Source: Pseudomonas sp. PICF141 (GTDB lineage Bacteria > Pseudomonadota > Gammaproteobacteria > Pseudomonadales > Pseudomonadaceae). Taken from it: a stretch of 64,000 bases of DNA. The stretch is taken from assembly GCF_002286815.1 (NCBI RefSeq), contig NZ_MUNM01000037.1, positions 124,001 through 188,000 on the forward strand, given 5' to 3'. Below the pieces are notes generated by a model. That model was not told the DNA's origin and made no database searches. It saw only the letters and a program-made list of their open reading frames with translations. Below, in pieces: positions 18,151 to 29,600 of the stretch (positions are counted from its first letter, which is position 1; each line of letters starts with the position of its first letter). A program made the translations under genes and the position numbers.

Positions 18151-18468
18151 TTAGGCCGGGAACAGCTCGGACAGTTTCATCGACAGCATCATGTCGCCTT
18201 CAACGCGTAGCTTGCCGCCCATGAAAGCCTGCATGCCGTCGGTTTCGCCGCTGACGATGCCTTTCATGGTTTCACTGTCCAGCACCAGCGTGCAGTTGGC
18301 GTCGGCGTTTTCGCCTTCCTGGATTTCGCAAGTACCGTCTTTGACGATCAATGCGTAGTGCTTGTCTTCGTCGGTGATGTTGAAACCGAATACCAGGTCC
18401 AGACCGGCAGCAGCGGCTGGGTTGAACTTGGCTTTCATTGCTTGTACGGCATCAGCTACGGAGGTCAT
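18151..18468 (-). CDS. SCP2 sterol-binding domain protein
   Basis: A 105-residue single-domain protein of the SCP2 family (MTSVADAVQAMKAKFNP, then VLDSETMKGIVSGETDGMQA and FMGGKLRVEGDM). The family binds lipids or acyl-CoA in a hydrophobic tunnel; in bacteria the physiological ligand is generally unknown. It is transcribed with the upstream phosphatase gene (65-base gap) and ended by the hairpin at 18072-18110. The acidic composition and length are typical. Confidence 0.9.
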   Translation of the reverse strand: MTSVADAVQAMKAKFNPAAAAGLDLVFGFNITDEDKHYALIVKDGTCEIQEGENADANCTLVLDSETMKGIVSGETDGMQAFMGGKLRVEGDMMLSMKLSELFPA

Positions 18469-18533
18469 GGTTCGATCCTTTCTTGGGTAATAAGAGCTGG
18501 GTGATTACAGCCAGGGTCACAAGTAGTCCGGAC

Positions 18534-19244
18534 TCAGCGAAATGTGATGAGTTCCGGAGCCTTCAACAGTTGCAGGTGCGCATGACTGTTGAAGGAAGCC
18601 AGGGTCACCTCGCGACCACGAAACTTGAGCAGGTTGAGCGAGGTGTTGACGATTTGCCAGTTCAATTCAAAGGCCTGTTTTGCGGGCATTTGCGTAATGA
18701 GATGGAGCAGGGCAGTGATAGTGCCGCCGGAGGTGAACACGGCGATTTTCTGGGTATTGTCCGCTTGTTCGAGCAATCGATGCAGACCGCTCTGTACGCG
18801 ATCGACGAAGCCCAGCCAGCTTTCCAGTCCCGGTGTGTCGTAGGTGCCGGCGAGCCAGCGCTCGATGATCAAGGCAAAAATGCGTTGGAATTCAGCACGG
18901 TTTTGCACGGCGTTGCGCAGGATATCCAGCGCATGAGGTTCGTCCTCCAGCATGGCCGGCAGCAGGGCGCGGATCACTGCATCGGCATCGAATTCATTGA
19001 AGGCGGAGTCGATTTCCAGGACAGGCACCGGCATGCCGACGGCCGCGAACTGTTCCAGCGCACTGTTGGCGGTGTGTTGCTGGCGGCGCAGGTCGCCCGA
19101 CAGGCAGCGATCGAAGCTGACACCGAGTTCGGCAAGGTGCTGGCCGAGGACTTCTGCCTGGCGAATACCGGTCGGCGACAAGACATCGTAGTCGTCTGCA
19201 CCAAAGGAGGCCTGGCCATGTCGAATCAAGTAGATACTGCCCAC
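18534..19244 (-). CDS. Histidine phosphatase family protein
   Basis: A 236-residue phosphoglycerate-mutase-like enzyme. The catalytic RHGQ motif is at residues 8-11 (nucleophile His9) and a later GGT segment (VFTSGGTITALLHL) supplies the second conserved block of the fold. The start is the GTG at 19244, giving the family-typical beginning (M)GSIYLIRHGQ; the frame is open to 19307 but those residues are not conserved in style. Substrate unknown. In Pseudomonas this gene type commonly lies beside an SCP2 protein, as here. Confidence 0.82.
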   Translation of the reverse strand: MGSIYLIRHGQASFGADDYDVLSPTGIRQAEVLGQHLAELGVSFDRCLSGDLRRQQHTANSALEQFAAVGMPVPVLEIDSAFNEFDADAVIRALLPAMLEDEPHALDILRNAVQNRAEFQRIFALIIERWLAGTYDTPGLESWLGFVDRVQSGLHRLLEQADNTQKIAVFTSGGTITALLHLITQMPAKQAFELNWQIVNTSLNLLKFRGREVTLASFNSHAHLQLLKAPELITFR

Positions 19245-19446
19245 GTCCGCGTCATCCCGGTACGTTGAAGGTTTGGCGAGGTTATGAGGATGGCGGTGAG
19301 CTGTCAATGAAAAAACATACGCTTGTTTGAAATGCCCGTTACAGGCCTGTTGCCAGAGGTTTCATGGCTGGTCGTAGGGGCGGCGGATGGGTATGCTGGA
19401 GCTATCCCGCGCGTGTTTAACCCGCGCATTGATTGAAGGAGTCCAT

Positions 19447-20469
19447 GTGGAGCTTTTGTTCGAATACGCCATTTTTCTGGCCAAGACCGTGACGTTGGTG
19501 ATCGCCATTCTGGTGGTCCTGGCCAGTTTTGCGGCGTTGCGCAGCAAAGGTCGGCGCAAGTCGGCCGGGCAGTTGCAAGTCAGCAAACTCAATGATTTCT
19601 ACAAAGGGCTGCGTGAACGCCTGGAGGAAACCCTGCTCGACAAGGATCAGCTCAAGGCCTTGCGCAAATCCCAGGCTAAAACCGATAAAAAGCAAAAGAA
19701 AAAGCCCGAGGCCAAACCACGGGTGTTCGTGCTGGATTTCGATGGTGACATCAGGGCATCGGCCACTGAGAGTCTGCGCCACGAAATCACCGCGCTGCTG
19801 ACCCTCGCCACGCCCAAGGATGAAGTGGTGCTGCGCCTGGAAAGCGGCGGCGGCATGGTTCATAGCTATGGCCTGGCGTCTTCGCAACTGGCGCGGATTC
19901 GTGAAGCCGGCGTGCCGTTGACCGTGTGCATCGACAAGGTTGCGGCCAGTGGCGGCTACATGATGGCGTGCATCGGCGAGAAGATTATCAGTGCGCCGTT
20001 CGCGATCCTCGGCTCGATCGGTGTTGTGGCACAGTTGCCCAATGTCAATCGCCTGTTGAAAAAACACGACATCGACTTCGAGGTACTGACGGCTGGCGAG
20101 TACAAGCGCACCCTGACGGTGTTTGGCGAAAACACCGAGAAGGGCCGGGAGAAATTCCAGGAAGACCTGGACATCACCCATCAGCTGTTCAAGAACTTCG
20201 TTTCCCGCTATCGCCCGCAATTGGCCATCGACGAAGTGGCCACCGGAGAAATCTGGCTGGGCATGGCGGCGCTCGACAAGCAACTGGTGGATGAACTCAA
20301 GACCAGTGATGAGTACCTTGCCGAACGCGCCAAGCAGTCCGAGCTCTATCACTTGCATTACGCCGAACGCAAAAGCCTGCAGGAGCGCATCGGTATCGCG
20401 GCCAGCGGTTCGATCGATCGCGTATTACTGAGTTGGTGGAGCCGATTGACCCAGCAACGCTTCTGGTAG
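19447..20469 (+). CDS. sohB: SohB-type membrane serine protease (S49 family)
   Basis: A 340-residue inner-membrane peptidase. An N-terminal membrane helix (about 7-30) precedes a charged linker and the S49 protease domain. The catalytic pair is visible as Ser168 in KVAASGGYMMA and Lys220 in AGEYKRTLTVFG. SohB resembles signal-peptide peptidase A and acts on periplasmic or membrane peptides. The start is GTG at 19447, preceded by GAAGGAG six bases upstream; the open frame begins earlier at 19387. A bidirectional terminator follows. Confidence 0.9.
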   Translation: MELLFEYAIFLAKTVTLVIAILVVLASFAALRSKGRRKSAGQLQVSKLNDFYKGLRERLEETLLDKDQLKALRKSQAKTDKKQKKKPEAKPRVFVLDFDGDIRASATESLRHEITALLTLATPKDEVVLRLESGGGMVHSYGLASSQLARIREAGVPLTVCIDKVAASGGYMMACIGEKIISAPFAILGSIGVVAQLPNVNRLLKKHDIDFEVLTAGEYKRTLTVFGENTEKGREKFQEDLDITHQLFKNFVSRYRPQLAIDEVATGEIWLGMAALDKQLVDELKTSDEYLAERAKQSELYHLHYAERKSLQERIGIAASGSIDRVLLSWWSRLTQQRFW

Positions 20470-20490
20470 TCATCGTTTACGCACGACACA

Positions 20491-20528
20491 AAAAAGCCCT
20501 GAACCGTATAGTCGATTCAGGGCTTTTT
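20491..20528. terminator. Bidirectional rho-independent terminator
   Basis: Perfect 13-base arms (20491-20503 AAAAAGCCCTGAA and 20516-20528 TTCAGGGCTTTTT) around a 12-base loop, with A and T tracts on either side. It lies between the convergent sohB and DUF934 genes and can serve both strands. Confidence 0.92.
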
Positions 20529-20542
20529 ATTGGGCGGCGTGT

Positions 20543-21037
20543 TTAGCGGCGACGGAACAGCGGCAGCGGTTCGTCAGTGGCGGCCTGATAGGTCACCGAG
20601 AAGTCCTTGAGACTTTCCAGGGCTTCGTACGGGTCTTTATCGGCGCGAATCGCAAACGCGTCAAAACCGCAGCGGTGCAGGTAGAACAACTGGTCGCGCA
20701 GCACATCGCCAATCGCCCGCAGTTCGCCTTTGAAACCATAACGGTCACGCAGCAAGCGAGCGTTGGAGTAGTTGCGCCCGTCGGTGAAGGCCGGAAAGTT
20801 CAAGGCGATCACCTGGAACTGATCCACGTCATCACCGATTTCCTCGGCTTCTTCATCGGCATCCAGCCACACACCCAGGCCGCCATCGCGGGCCTTGAGC
20901 ATACGGCTGTGTTCGCGCCACAGTTGCAACGGGACGATCAGGTCGTCGCAGTTGCTGATCTCGTCGATGTTGAAATCTTTCGGCAGCAAGTGCCAGGTTT
21001 CGTCGACGACTTCGTTGTTCTTAATTATTCGCTGCAT
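20543..21037 (-). CDS. DUF934 protein, sulfite reductase partner
   Basis: A 164-residue soluble protein of the DUF934 family, regularly encoded after cysI in Pseudomonas and other proteobacteria (MQRIIKNNEV start; FPAFTDGRNYSNARLLRDRY near the centre). Its role in sulfite reduction is not established, but the linkage is consistent. The ATG at 21037 has AAGGAGCG upstream and overlaps the end of cysI by 17 bases, indicating coupled translation. The open frame extends further into cysI and should be ignored there. Confidence 0.88.
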   Translation of the reverse strand: MQRIIKNNEVVDETWHLLPKDFNIDEISNCDDLIVPLQLWREHSRMLKARDGGLGVWLDADEEAEEIGDDVDQFQVIALNFPAFTDGRNYSNARLLRDRYGFKGELRAIGDVLRDQLFYLHRCGFDAFAIRADKDPYEALESLKDFSVTYQAATDEPLPLFRRR

Positions 21038-22679
21038 AGACGCGCTCCTTGAAGAGGTCGATGCCGATACGCTGATAGGTGTCGATGAAGCGTTCATCTT
21101 CGGTACGTTGTTCGATGTACACGTCGATCAGCTTCTCGATCACGTCAGGCATGGCTTCCTGTGCGAAGGACGGGCCGAGGATCTTGCCCAGGCTTGCATC
21201 GCGACTGGCGCTGCCACCCAGGGAAACCTGATAGAACTCTTCGCCTTTCTTGTCGACCCCGAGAATGCCGATGTGGCCGACGTGGTGGTGACCACAGGCG
21301 TTCATGCACCCAGAGATGTTCAGGTCCAGTTCGCCAATGTCGAACAGGTAGTCCAGGTCGTCGAAACGGCGCTGGATCGACTCGGCGATCGGGATCGACT
21401 TGGCGTTGGCCAGCGAGCAGAAATCACCGCCAGGGCAGCAAATGATGTCGGTCAGCAAGCCGATGTTCGGTGTGGCGAAACCTTGCTCGCGCAACTCGCT
21501 CCACAGGGAGAACAACTGGCTTTGCTCAACGTCAGCCAGAATGATGTTCTGCTCGTGGGAAGTGCGCAGTTGACCGAAGCTGTAACGGTCGGCGAAGTCG
21601 GCAACGGCATCGAGCTGCTTGTCAGTGATGTCGCCCGGCGCAACGCCAGTCGGCTTCAGCGACAGCGTCACGGCGACGTAACCCGGCTTTTTGTGCGCGA
21701 GGGTGTTGCGGACGCGCCAGCGGGCGAAGCCTGGATGCTGTTTGTCGAGCTCGGCCAGTTCGGCCGCTTGATCGTCCAGAGACTTGTAGTCCGGATCGAC
21801 AAAGTGTTTGGCCACGCGATGCACTTCGGCCTCGGTCAGCGTGGTCTGGCCACCGCGAAGGTGTTCCATTTCCGCGTCGACTTTCTGCGCAAACACTTCA
21901 GGTGTCAGGGCCTTGACCAGAATCTTGATCCGCGCCTTGTATTTGTTGTCGCGACGGCCGTAGCGGTTGTAAACCCGCAGGATGGCATCGAGATAGCTCA
22001 GCAAGTCCTGCCATGGCAGGAACTCGTTGATGAAGGCGCCCACCACCGGTGTACGGCCCAGGCCGCCACCGACCAGCACACGGAAACCCAGTTCGCCCGC
22101 GGCGTTGTGCACGGGCTCAAGGCCGATGTCATGGACTTCAATGGCCGCCCGGTCAGACGTCGAACCGTTGATGGCGATTTTGAATTTACGCGGCAGGTAA
22201 GCGAATTCCGGGTGGAAGGTGGTCCACTGACGGACAATTTCGCACCATGGACGCGGGTCGATCAATTCGTCGGCCGCGACACCGGCGAACTGGTCGGTGG
22301 TGACGTTGCGCAGGCAATTGCCGCTGGTCTGGATCGCATGCATCTGCACGGTCGCCAGTTCAGCCAAAATGTCCGGGATGTCTTCCAGGGCCGGCCAGTT
22401 GAACTGCACGTTCTGCCGGGTACTGATGTGGGCGTAGCCCTTGTCATAGTCGCGGGCAATTTTGGCCATCATTCGCGTCTGGCGCGAAGTGAGCTGGCCA
22501 TAAGGCACCGCCACCCGCAGCATCGGCGCGAAGCGCTGGATATAAAGGCCATTTTGCAGGCGCAGGGGGCGGAATTCTTCTTCGCTCAGCTCGCCTGCCA
22601 GATAGCGTCGGGTCTGATCACGGAACTGCTTGACGCGGTCCTCGATGATCCGCTGATCGTACTCGTCGTATACGTACAT
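21021..22679 (-). CDS. cysI: Sulfite reductase haemoprotein (ferredoxin/NADPH-type CysI)
   Basis: A 552-residue nitrite/sulfite reductase. It contains the duplicated ferredoxin-like domains and the four cysteines for the 4Fe-4S/sirohaem centre: CCPGGDFC (C-x5-C) and GCMNAC (C-x3-C). It reduces sulfite to sulfide in cysteine biosynthesis. No cysJ flavoprotein is adjacent, so the electron donor is encoded elsewhere or is ferredoxin. The 292-base region upstream is AT-richer than its neighbours and probably holds a CysB-dependent promoter, though I could not define the site. Confidence 0.93.
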   Translation of the reverse strand: MYVYDEYDQRIIEDRVKQFRDQTRRYLAGELSEEEFRPLRLQNGLYIQRFAPMLRVAVPYGQLTSRQTRMMAKIARDYDKGYAHISTRQNVQFNWPALEDIPDILAELATVQMHAIQTSGNCLRNVTTDQFAGVAADELIDPRPWCEIVRQWTTFHPEFAYLPRKFKIAINGSTSDRAAIEVHDIGLEPVHNAAGELGFRVLVGGGLGRTPVVGAFINEFLPWQDLLSYLDAILRVYNRYGRRDNKYKARIKILVKALTPEVFAQKVDAEMEHLRGGQTTLTEAEVHRVAKHFVDPDYKSLDDQAAELAELDKQHPGFARWRVRNTLAHKKPGYVAVTLSLKPTGVAPGDITDKQLDAVADFADRYSFGQLRTSHEQNIILADVEQSQLFSLWSELREQGFATPNIGLLTDIICCPGGDFCSLANAKSIPIAESIQRRFDDLDYLFDIGELDLNISGCMNACGHHHVGHIGILGVDKKGEEFYQVSLGGSASRDASLGKILGPSFAQEAMPDVIEKLIDVYIEQRTEDERFIDTYQRIGIDLFKERVYAANN

Positions 22680-22971
22680 ATAAGTCCTGTTCTCAGGCTT
22701 GGGCCGGTTTGGATATAGCTGCGTTTTCGCTGGCTTTCATCCGATACAGCCTCGGCAATTCTGCGCGCACGGCCGCGCACTCCCAACGGAGCCGTCGCAA
22801 GATACCAGTTTGCAGTTATGCGCAAAAGTGATGTTTGAGTATATGCAAAGAACCAAAACGACTAATGAAACTCACCAAGATAAAACCCACATTTGTGGTG
22901 CGGGCAATCATCGTCTTAACTGTGCTCGAGTCTTTATGCAATCACCGATAAAACCGACAAGAGGCGATGCA

Positions 22972-23085
22972 ATGAGCAATCCAACCAAAGCAAGGAAAAG
23001 CGATAGCACGGTCGATGCCTGGGCGATTTTGTTCCTGATTATCCTGGTCGTGGGCACAGCGGTGTTCTGGGTCAGCCATCAATAA
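22972..23085 (+). CDS. 37-residue single-helix membrane protein
   Basis: A very short gene starting MSNPTKARKSDS and containing one clear transmembrane helix (AWAILFLIILVVGTAVFW) before the stop. GAGG sits seven bases before the ATG. It is divergent from cysI. The polar basic N-terminus and short C-terminus suggest a single-pass inner-membrane microprotein of unknown function. Coding is supported by the sharp hydrophobic pattern and the ribosome binding site rather than by length. Confidence 0.62.
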   Translation: MSNPTKARKSDSTVDAWAILFLIILVVGTAVFWVSHQ

Positions 23086-23299
23086 ACGACCCCGTCCGGG
23101 GCCCGGCGCCCGACGATTGTCGGAGCAAGCCGGAATGATAAGGGCCGTTTTATAGGGCTTCGCTGTCTATCGCGCGGTGAATTTCCGGGGCTCGGACGAT
23201 TGAAGTTCTTCAAGCGTGTGCAACTGATCGGTCACGGGCCGACCGACGCCGCTACCCGTTCTGCTTGTAAGCCCCGGCGCACTGATCAAAAAAGCAGGT

Positions 23300-23518
23300 T
23301 CATACCCCCGCCAGATGCACTATCAGTTTCACGATGGCAAACAGCGTCAACGCGAATACCGCCGTGAACAGGATTCCCAGAATCACGAAATGACTGGGCT
23401 TGCCATGAGTGAAGTCCCGGGCCCGGTTCTTTCCGCTCTGCACCCCGAACGCCGCCGCCATGACACTGTGGAGCATCTGCCAGAAGCTCGGCGGCTTGTT
23501 GTCGACTGGATCGTCCAT
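23300..23518 (-). CDS. DUF2970 small membrane protein
   Basis: A 72-residue protein with one membrane helix near the C-terminus (VILGILFTAVFALTLFAIV) and an N-terminal segment (PPSFWQMLHSVMAAAFGVQS) that fits the DUF2970 family. These proteins are short inner-membrane proteins of unknown function common in beta- and gammaproteobacteria. It is convergent with the 37-residue gene and divergent from the giant NEL gene. The 214 bases between it and the 37-residue gene hold no recognisable gene. Confidence 0.8.
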   Translation of the reverse strand: MDDPVDNKPPSFWQMLHSVMAAAFGVQSGKNRARDFTHGKPSHFVILGILFTAVFALTLFAIVKLIVHLAGV

Positions 23519-23677
23519 AAATCCCTCGTTTCCTGGTATGTCCTCAAAGCATAGTCAATCAGGGCGCGACCCGGATCGAAGTCGTTCGTAACAAATCATC
23601 GCTCACGCAATAACTATCTACCGCAAATGCCCTGTCCTGAAATGGTGTCCTGTCGCTTCATTTGTCAGGAGATACAC

Positions 23678-26600
23678 ATGTCCGCCACGCCTCCCTCTTC
23701 GTCCATAACGGCGAACACTGCGCTTGTACCGTTAAAGCCACAGAGAACCAGTATTCATAGCGAGCTTCTTGAGCAGATGGCGCCTGAATGGCTGATTAAT
23801 GCCACGCCAGCAAGACGTCATGCGATGAAACAGGCCGGCACGTTCTCGCCGGACTGGTATCAGCGCGCCTCTTCTACGCAACAACAGGCACTGAAAGAAT
23901 GTTTCAACGCCAGTTTTACCTCACAGACCCACTTGGACAAGGCGATGTCCTCGCTTCAGGACATCGATACATTTGCTGAACCGTTGTTGCGCAACGCACT
24001 GAAAGATCAATTCAGCGTAGATGTAGACGTCAGCAAAACCCTGTTGTGTCTGCGGCGCCCCCTGGAAATCAGCGATCTTGAAATTGAAGTAGCAGACTTC
24101 GAGGTCTTGAAACTTTCGCTGCTGCAGGCAACGTTGCATAACTTCGAAGCGTCCGAATGTGAGGACGATGCTTTTCATAAAAAATCCGGCTTCCTGATAG
24201 AAACTTCGACACCCGGCATTTTTCAGCCTGTCACCGTTGGTGTGACGGTGAGGCAGTTCCTGATGCTCTGTCGCAATCTGGACATCGGGGCGAAGTATCA
24301 GACGTACGTGAAGGCATTTTTCCAGGCGGCGGAAACGACACTGCGCCAGCTATTCATGACCAGTCAGAAAGACGCGCTAAGGGCGGCTGCCGAGCTGGCC
24401 CTGCTGAAAAAGGATATCGAGCGCAAAGACTACGAAATGATTCTTTCCGTCATTGATGGAAACATTCATCCCTGGCAGGGCAACAAACAAGTCTGGTTTC
24501 GTGACCTGAGTTTGATGAAGCGCCGGATGACAGGTTGCGTGGTGTTCGTTATCAGTGAGAAGTATCGCTACACCGATGAATTCATTGTTTACATTCCCCA
24601 TGATCCGCAGCACCCGCTCAAGCGCTATTCCACTTCGCAGTTGCATGAAGTGTTCAAGCGCCAGTTCACGGCCGGGAACGCAACGCCGTCCGGTGGTGAT
24701 GGCCCGACGGCCTACCAGCGATTCTTCAGCCAGTTCGTGGCCTATGCCGACCATCCTTACTACTTCAGCCAATTCACTCGAAAAGCCGCGGACGCTCCAG
24801 CGGATCCCTTTCATTCGGTCTGGCTGAAAGTTGTGCAGTTCTTTCCGCCGTTTTCTTCCATCGCCCGTATCAAAGAGTTGCCTCCTGAGCGACAGGGCAA
24901 GCGGGAGCCGGTCGAGGATCCTTACCTCAACCCGTTCGGCATCCTTCAAAAAGGCGGTGGCCTGTGGTCTGACAATACTGATCTGTGGACCTATCTCTAT
25001 GAGCAAAGCTGTGAAAAGGTCATTGCCGATGCACGCAGCCATGCAGTTCCCACTGCCGATGTCGATGCCAAAGTGCGCGCGCAAAAGATCAGTCATCTCC
25101 TGGAAGTCGGCATGCTGGCATTGAACATGGTGTCGATGTTCGTACCGGTGTTGGGCGAGGTCATGATGACGGTGATGGCGGGTCAATTGTTGTACGAAAC
25201 TTTTGAGGGCGCGATCGAATGGAGTGAGGGCGACCGGGAAGCCGCCAAAGCGCACCTGATCGATGTGGCGCAAAACCTGGCGATGATTGGCGTGATGGCC
25301 GGCGTGGGCAAAGGGCTAGGCAAGCTGATGACGGTGGAGCCCGAACCGGTGATCGAGCGCCTGGAGCCGATCAAGCGAGCCGATGGCCAGGCCCGCTTAT
25401 GGAAGCCGGATCTGAGCGGCTATGAAAGCGACATTGCGCCAGGCAGCCACTTCACCCCTGATGTGCTGGGGCAACACCGGGTAAACGGCAAGACCTATAT
25501 CCGCCAGGCGGGCAAGGTCTATGAAACGACCTACGATGAGCCGCTGAAAAAATGGCGCATCCAGCACCCGGCCGACGCCGATGCCTATCAGCCAATACTC
25601 GAGCACAACGGCCACGGTGCCTGGCGCCATACCCTGGAACGTCCGCTCGAATGGGATCGCCTGACGCTGCTGCGGCGCATGGGCCATGTGACTGAGGCGC
25701 TGAGCGATGAGCAACTGCTCAAGATCGCCGACGCCGTGGGCGTCAATGACAACGCCTTGCGCAAAATGCACCTGGATCATTTGCCGCCACCGCCTGAACT
25801 GGCTGACGCTTTGCGATTGTTCACGGCTGATCATGGGGCGGCGCAAATCAGTGAGCAGATCAGCGGCGAACTATTTACCGGGATGTTGCAACGAGCTTGC
25901 CCCGGGCTTAGTGAGTCCGCAGCGCAGAGGGTCCTGCTGGATGCCAATGCCGAAGAGCTGGCACGCCTGGAAACAACGCGGCGAATTCCGTTGAAAATGC
26001 TCGAGGAGGCTCGTTGGTATGCGCAACAGGGGCGAGTGAGTCAGGCTTTTGCCGGTTTGCATCTGCCGCGCATGGCATCGGCTGACAGCCAATGGCTCGC
26101 GCTGCATACGCTGGAAAAACTGCCGGGCTGGTCCGACCAGGTACGCCTGGAGATACGCGAGGGCCACGTCAACGGGCCCCTGATCGATGGTATTGGCAGC
26201 GAGTCCGCCGCAAGCCGCGCCTATGTCGTCAAGAACGGGCCGGTCTATCAGGCGTTTGATGAGCGGGGAGCTGCACTCAATGACATGCCCTCGAGCGGCG
26301 ACAACTTTTTCGCCTCAATCATGCACGCGTTGCCTGATGAGTCGCGCCAGGCATTGGGCGTTCCGCGTGTCAGCCAAAGTGCCGATCTGCAGAGCGCGGT
26401 TATCGACTCGGCAACCAGGCATCGCGTTGAACTGGCGCAACGGCTGGAGAAACGAAACGGCAGGAACAAAGTGTTCAAACCACCCATACGCGTCAATGAC
26501 CGCCTGGTGGGTTACTACGCCAGTGGGCGCGGACCGGGTGTCAATCCTCTGCTGGTGACTCGCGTGCGTGATGTCTATCCGGTGCTCACCGATCGGCAAG

Positions 26601-29600
26601 CCAACGGATTTATCCTTCGGCAGTTGCGGGCAGGAAAAACCGACGCACAGATTTATGACCTGTTGCAGGCGCGTCGGCATGAATGGGAGGCGCTTGTGTC
26701 AACCCTCGATCAATGGGTTGGAGAATCGACCGGCGACGCTTTGCTACGGTCAATGTTGGGGGGCAGGGCGAGCGTTGCGCGAAATATCAAGGAATGCTGG
26801 CGTTACTCGCCATTGGCCGAGGGCAGCGTGCACTTCAGTTCGCTTGATTTGATTTGTGATGATCCGCTTCCATCACTGTCGGCGGACTTTTCACACGTGC
26901 GGGATTTGCATGTGCGAGGACGGTGTGTCACGGATGCCAATATCGATGCACTGCTGGGACGTTTCCCCAAGCTGAAAAACCTCAGGATCAATGCGACAGG
27001 AAATGAGTTCAGTAATGTTCCCCAGGCATTGAGCGGGATGCAGGAGCTCACTGGCCTGAGCCTGTATTCAGCCGCGCCCTATGCAGCCGATATGCCCTCA
27101 AGGCTGAGCACGTTGACCACGCTTGAGGAGCTCAGTATTTATTCTTCGGGTTACACACCCATGGTTCTGGACGTCAGCCGTTTACGCAATCTGCACAAAC
27201 TGGAGGTCATTGCGCCTTCGTTGTACCAATGGCCCGCCGGTGTTCTTGAATTACCTCACCTTGAACGCCTTAACCTCAAAGGCACGGGCATCAGGACATT
27301 GCCTGACGCCATGTTCCAGGCACATGAACGACTGTGGTCCGGGTTGTCGCTGGACTGGTCGAACTTTCCCCGGGACAACTTCAAACCGGCCTATGAATAT
27401 GTGAAACAACACCCTGAGCACCTTATCGATCTGGAGGAAATGGTCAGCGATTACTGCAAGGGTGAGCTCAGCCGTCTAGGCGAAGGCGGGCGCGAGTCTT
27501 CCAGCGCCATGTTCAACAGGTTTGTCGAACAATGGCACGGAGCCCAGTCGAGGTTCGAGGCCGTGGACGCTCTGAGCGAGGAATATGGCGTGCTTGATCG
27601 GCAACTCAATGGATGGACCGGGCGTGCGATGCAGAGGCAACTGGACGTTGCCGAGGTGATCAAGCGATCAATGGCGTCGGTTTCCATTAGAGCTTGCTGG
27701 CGTAATGGCGTATTCGAACGCTACGGTTCGACGGCTGATGCCTCGGTGCTTGATCTCTCGAATTTGCAGGCGCAAGAGCTCCCCGAGCTGCCCGGCGGGG
27801 CGTTCTCACACGTTCAGACGTTGTACATGAAAGGCGTGCAAGCGACTACCGAGCAAGTGCGCGACTTTGTTCGCGGGTTTACCGAGCTACAGACCCTCGA
27901 TCTGAGTGCCAGCGGTTTAACCGAAATACCCATTGCTCCTGGTGATCTTGCGAAGTTGAAACGTCTGAATCTTTCCGGTAACCGGATTGTGGTCGAGCCT
28001 GCGGTTCAGCAATGTATTGATCAGTTGCAGTCCCTTGAATACCTGGACTTGAGCCATAACCCGCTGAACGCTCTGGATGTTAGTGCCATGAGTCGCCTCA
28101 AGGCGTTGAATCTGGGGGCGACGGATCTGCATGAGTGGCCCACCGGGGCACACAATCTGCCGGAACTGACCTGGCTGGATTTGCGTGACAGCCAAATATC
28201 TTCGTTGCCGGAAGCGGTGCTTGAAGATGAAATGCTGATCAAAACCCATCTGACCGGAACCCCGTTGACCCCGCAAGCTCAAGCCGCGCTTGAAGCGGCC
28301 TGGCAGCGATTGGAAATTGCCAAAGGCCTGCCCGCCGGTGCGCTGGGCAGGTTCGCCCAGGAGGCGGTGCCGACAACCTTCCCGCCGGCAGAAAGCGGCT
28401 TTTCGCTTGCTCGCCATTTGCTGGCGCTGCCACCAGCCCCGGTAGGTGAAGGCGCTGCGCAGTTTGCCAAACGCTTGCAACGGCTGAATCCGGCGCTGGC
28501 CGATGATCAAGCCTGGCAAGCGATTGAATTGCTGCGCAGGCGCGGGGCAACGGCTATTCAGATCAGCGAACGGATGGCGGCGTGGGATCAGACTTTTGAA
28601 ACGCTGACGCGTGAATTGAATGGTTGGCTATATACCCGTGAATCCCGTGGTGCTGACTGGAGAGTGTCATCCGATACTCGCAGGCTGGCGGCTTTGCGAA
28701 TCCTGCAGAGCTGGCGCGAAGGCCTGATCGTCGAGGACGGTGAAGCGAGCCATGAGTTGAACCTCAATGGCCTGCAACTGGGGGATCTTCCCGAACTGCC
28801 GGCCGTATTCGCCCATGTGAGCTCCTTGAACCTGACTGGCGTTCGGCTTTCCGCCCAGGGCAGTGACGGGTTTCTGAAGGCGTTTACCCACGTCAAGACG
28901 CTCAAGCTCAATGGCAACGAGCTGCAGGCAGTGCCCGAGCCGATTCAGCACATGGTTCAGCTTGAGCGACTGGAGTTGTCCGAAAACCGGTTGGATGACC
29001 CGGGGCACTTGTATGCATCGTTGAACCATCTTGAGCATTTGAAACGGCTGGATCTGAGCTACAACAAACTGGAAAGCTTTGATGTCGGCGTTTTTGAACG
29101 ACTTGTGACGCTCGATTTGCGCAACAACAATCTGACCGAGTGGCCGCAAGGTGTGCTCGATTCCAGCGCTCTGGAAACCCTGAACCTGAGTGGTAACGAC
29201 ATCACCTCGATTCCTTCGCAGGCCCTGGATGGCAGCCATGATGCATTGATGTCCGGCACAGACCTGAGGGACAACTACAATTTGTCGCTTGAGAGTCTTG
29301 AGCGACTCAGGGTGTACCGCGACACCGGTGATCGCGGCATCATTCTGGGGCTTTCGCGCTCTGAGCTTGATGACTGGATTGCCGATGCTACCGGCGATGG
29401 TTGGAGTGACAGTGCAAGTGAAAGCGTCGAGTCTGATGAAATTCTCCCTGATGTGACGCCTGACACCGCACAACAAGCGCCATGGCTGGCCAATGTGCCT
29501 CCCGATGAACTGGCCACCAAAAATCAGATATGGAATCAATTGACGGCAGAGCCGGACAACGGTGCATTCTTTCATTTGTTGTCGCGGTTGCAGGACACGC

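Noticed and set aside
20895..22718. Open frame on the plus strand opposite cysI (607 codons)
   Set aside because: Antisense shadow of cysI with the complementary codon pattern; no recognisable motifs and no suitable ribosome binding site.
23086..23299. Possible small gene between the 37-residue gene and the DUF2970 gene
   Set aside because: No frame combines a start, ribosome binding site and plausible composition; only a weak CCCC/GGGG hairpin near 23090-23105 is visible.
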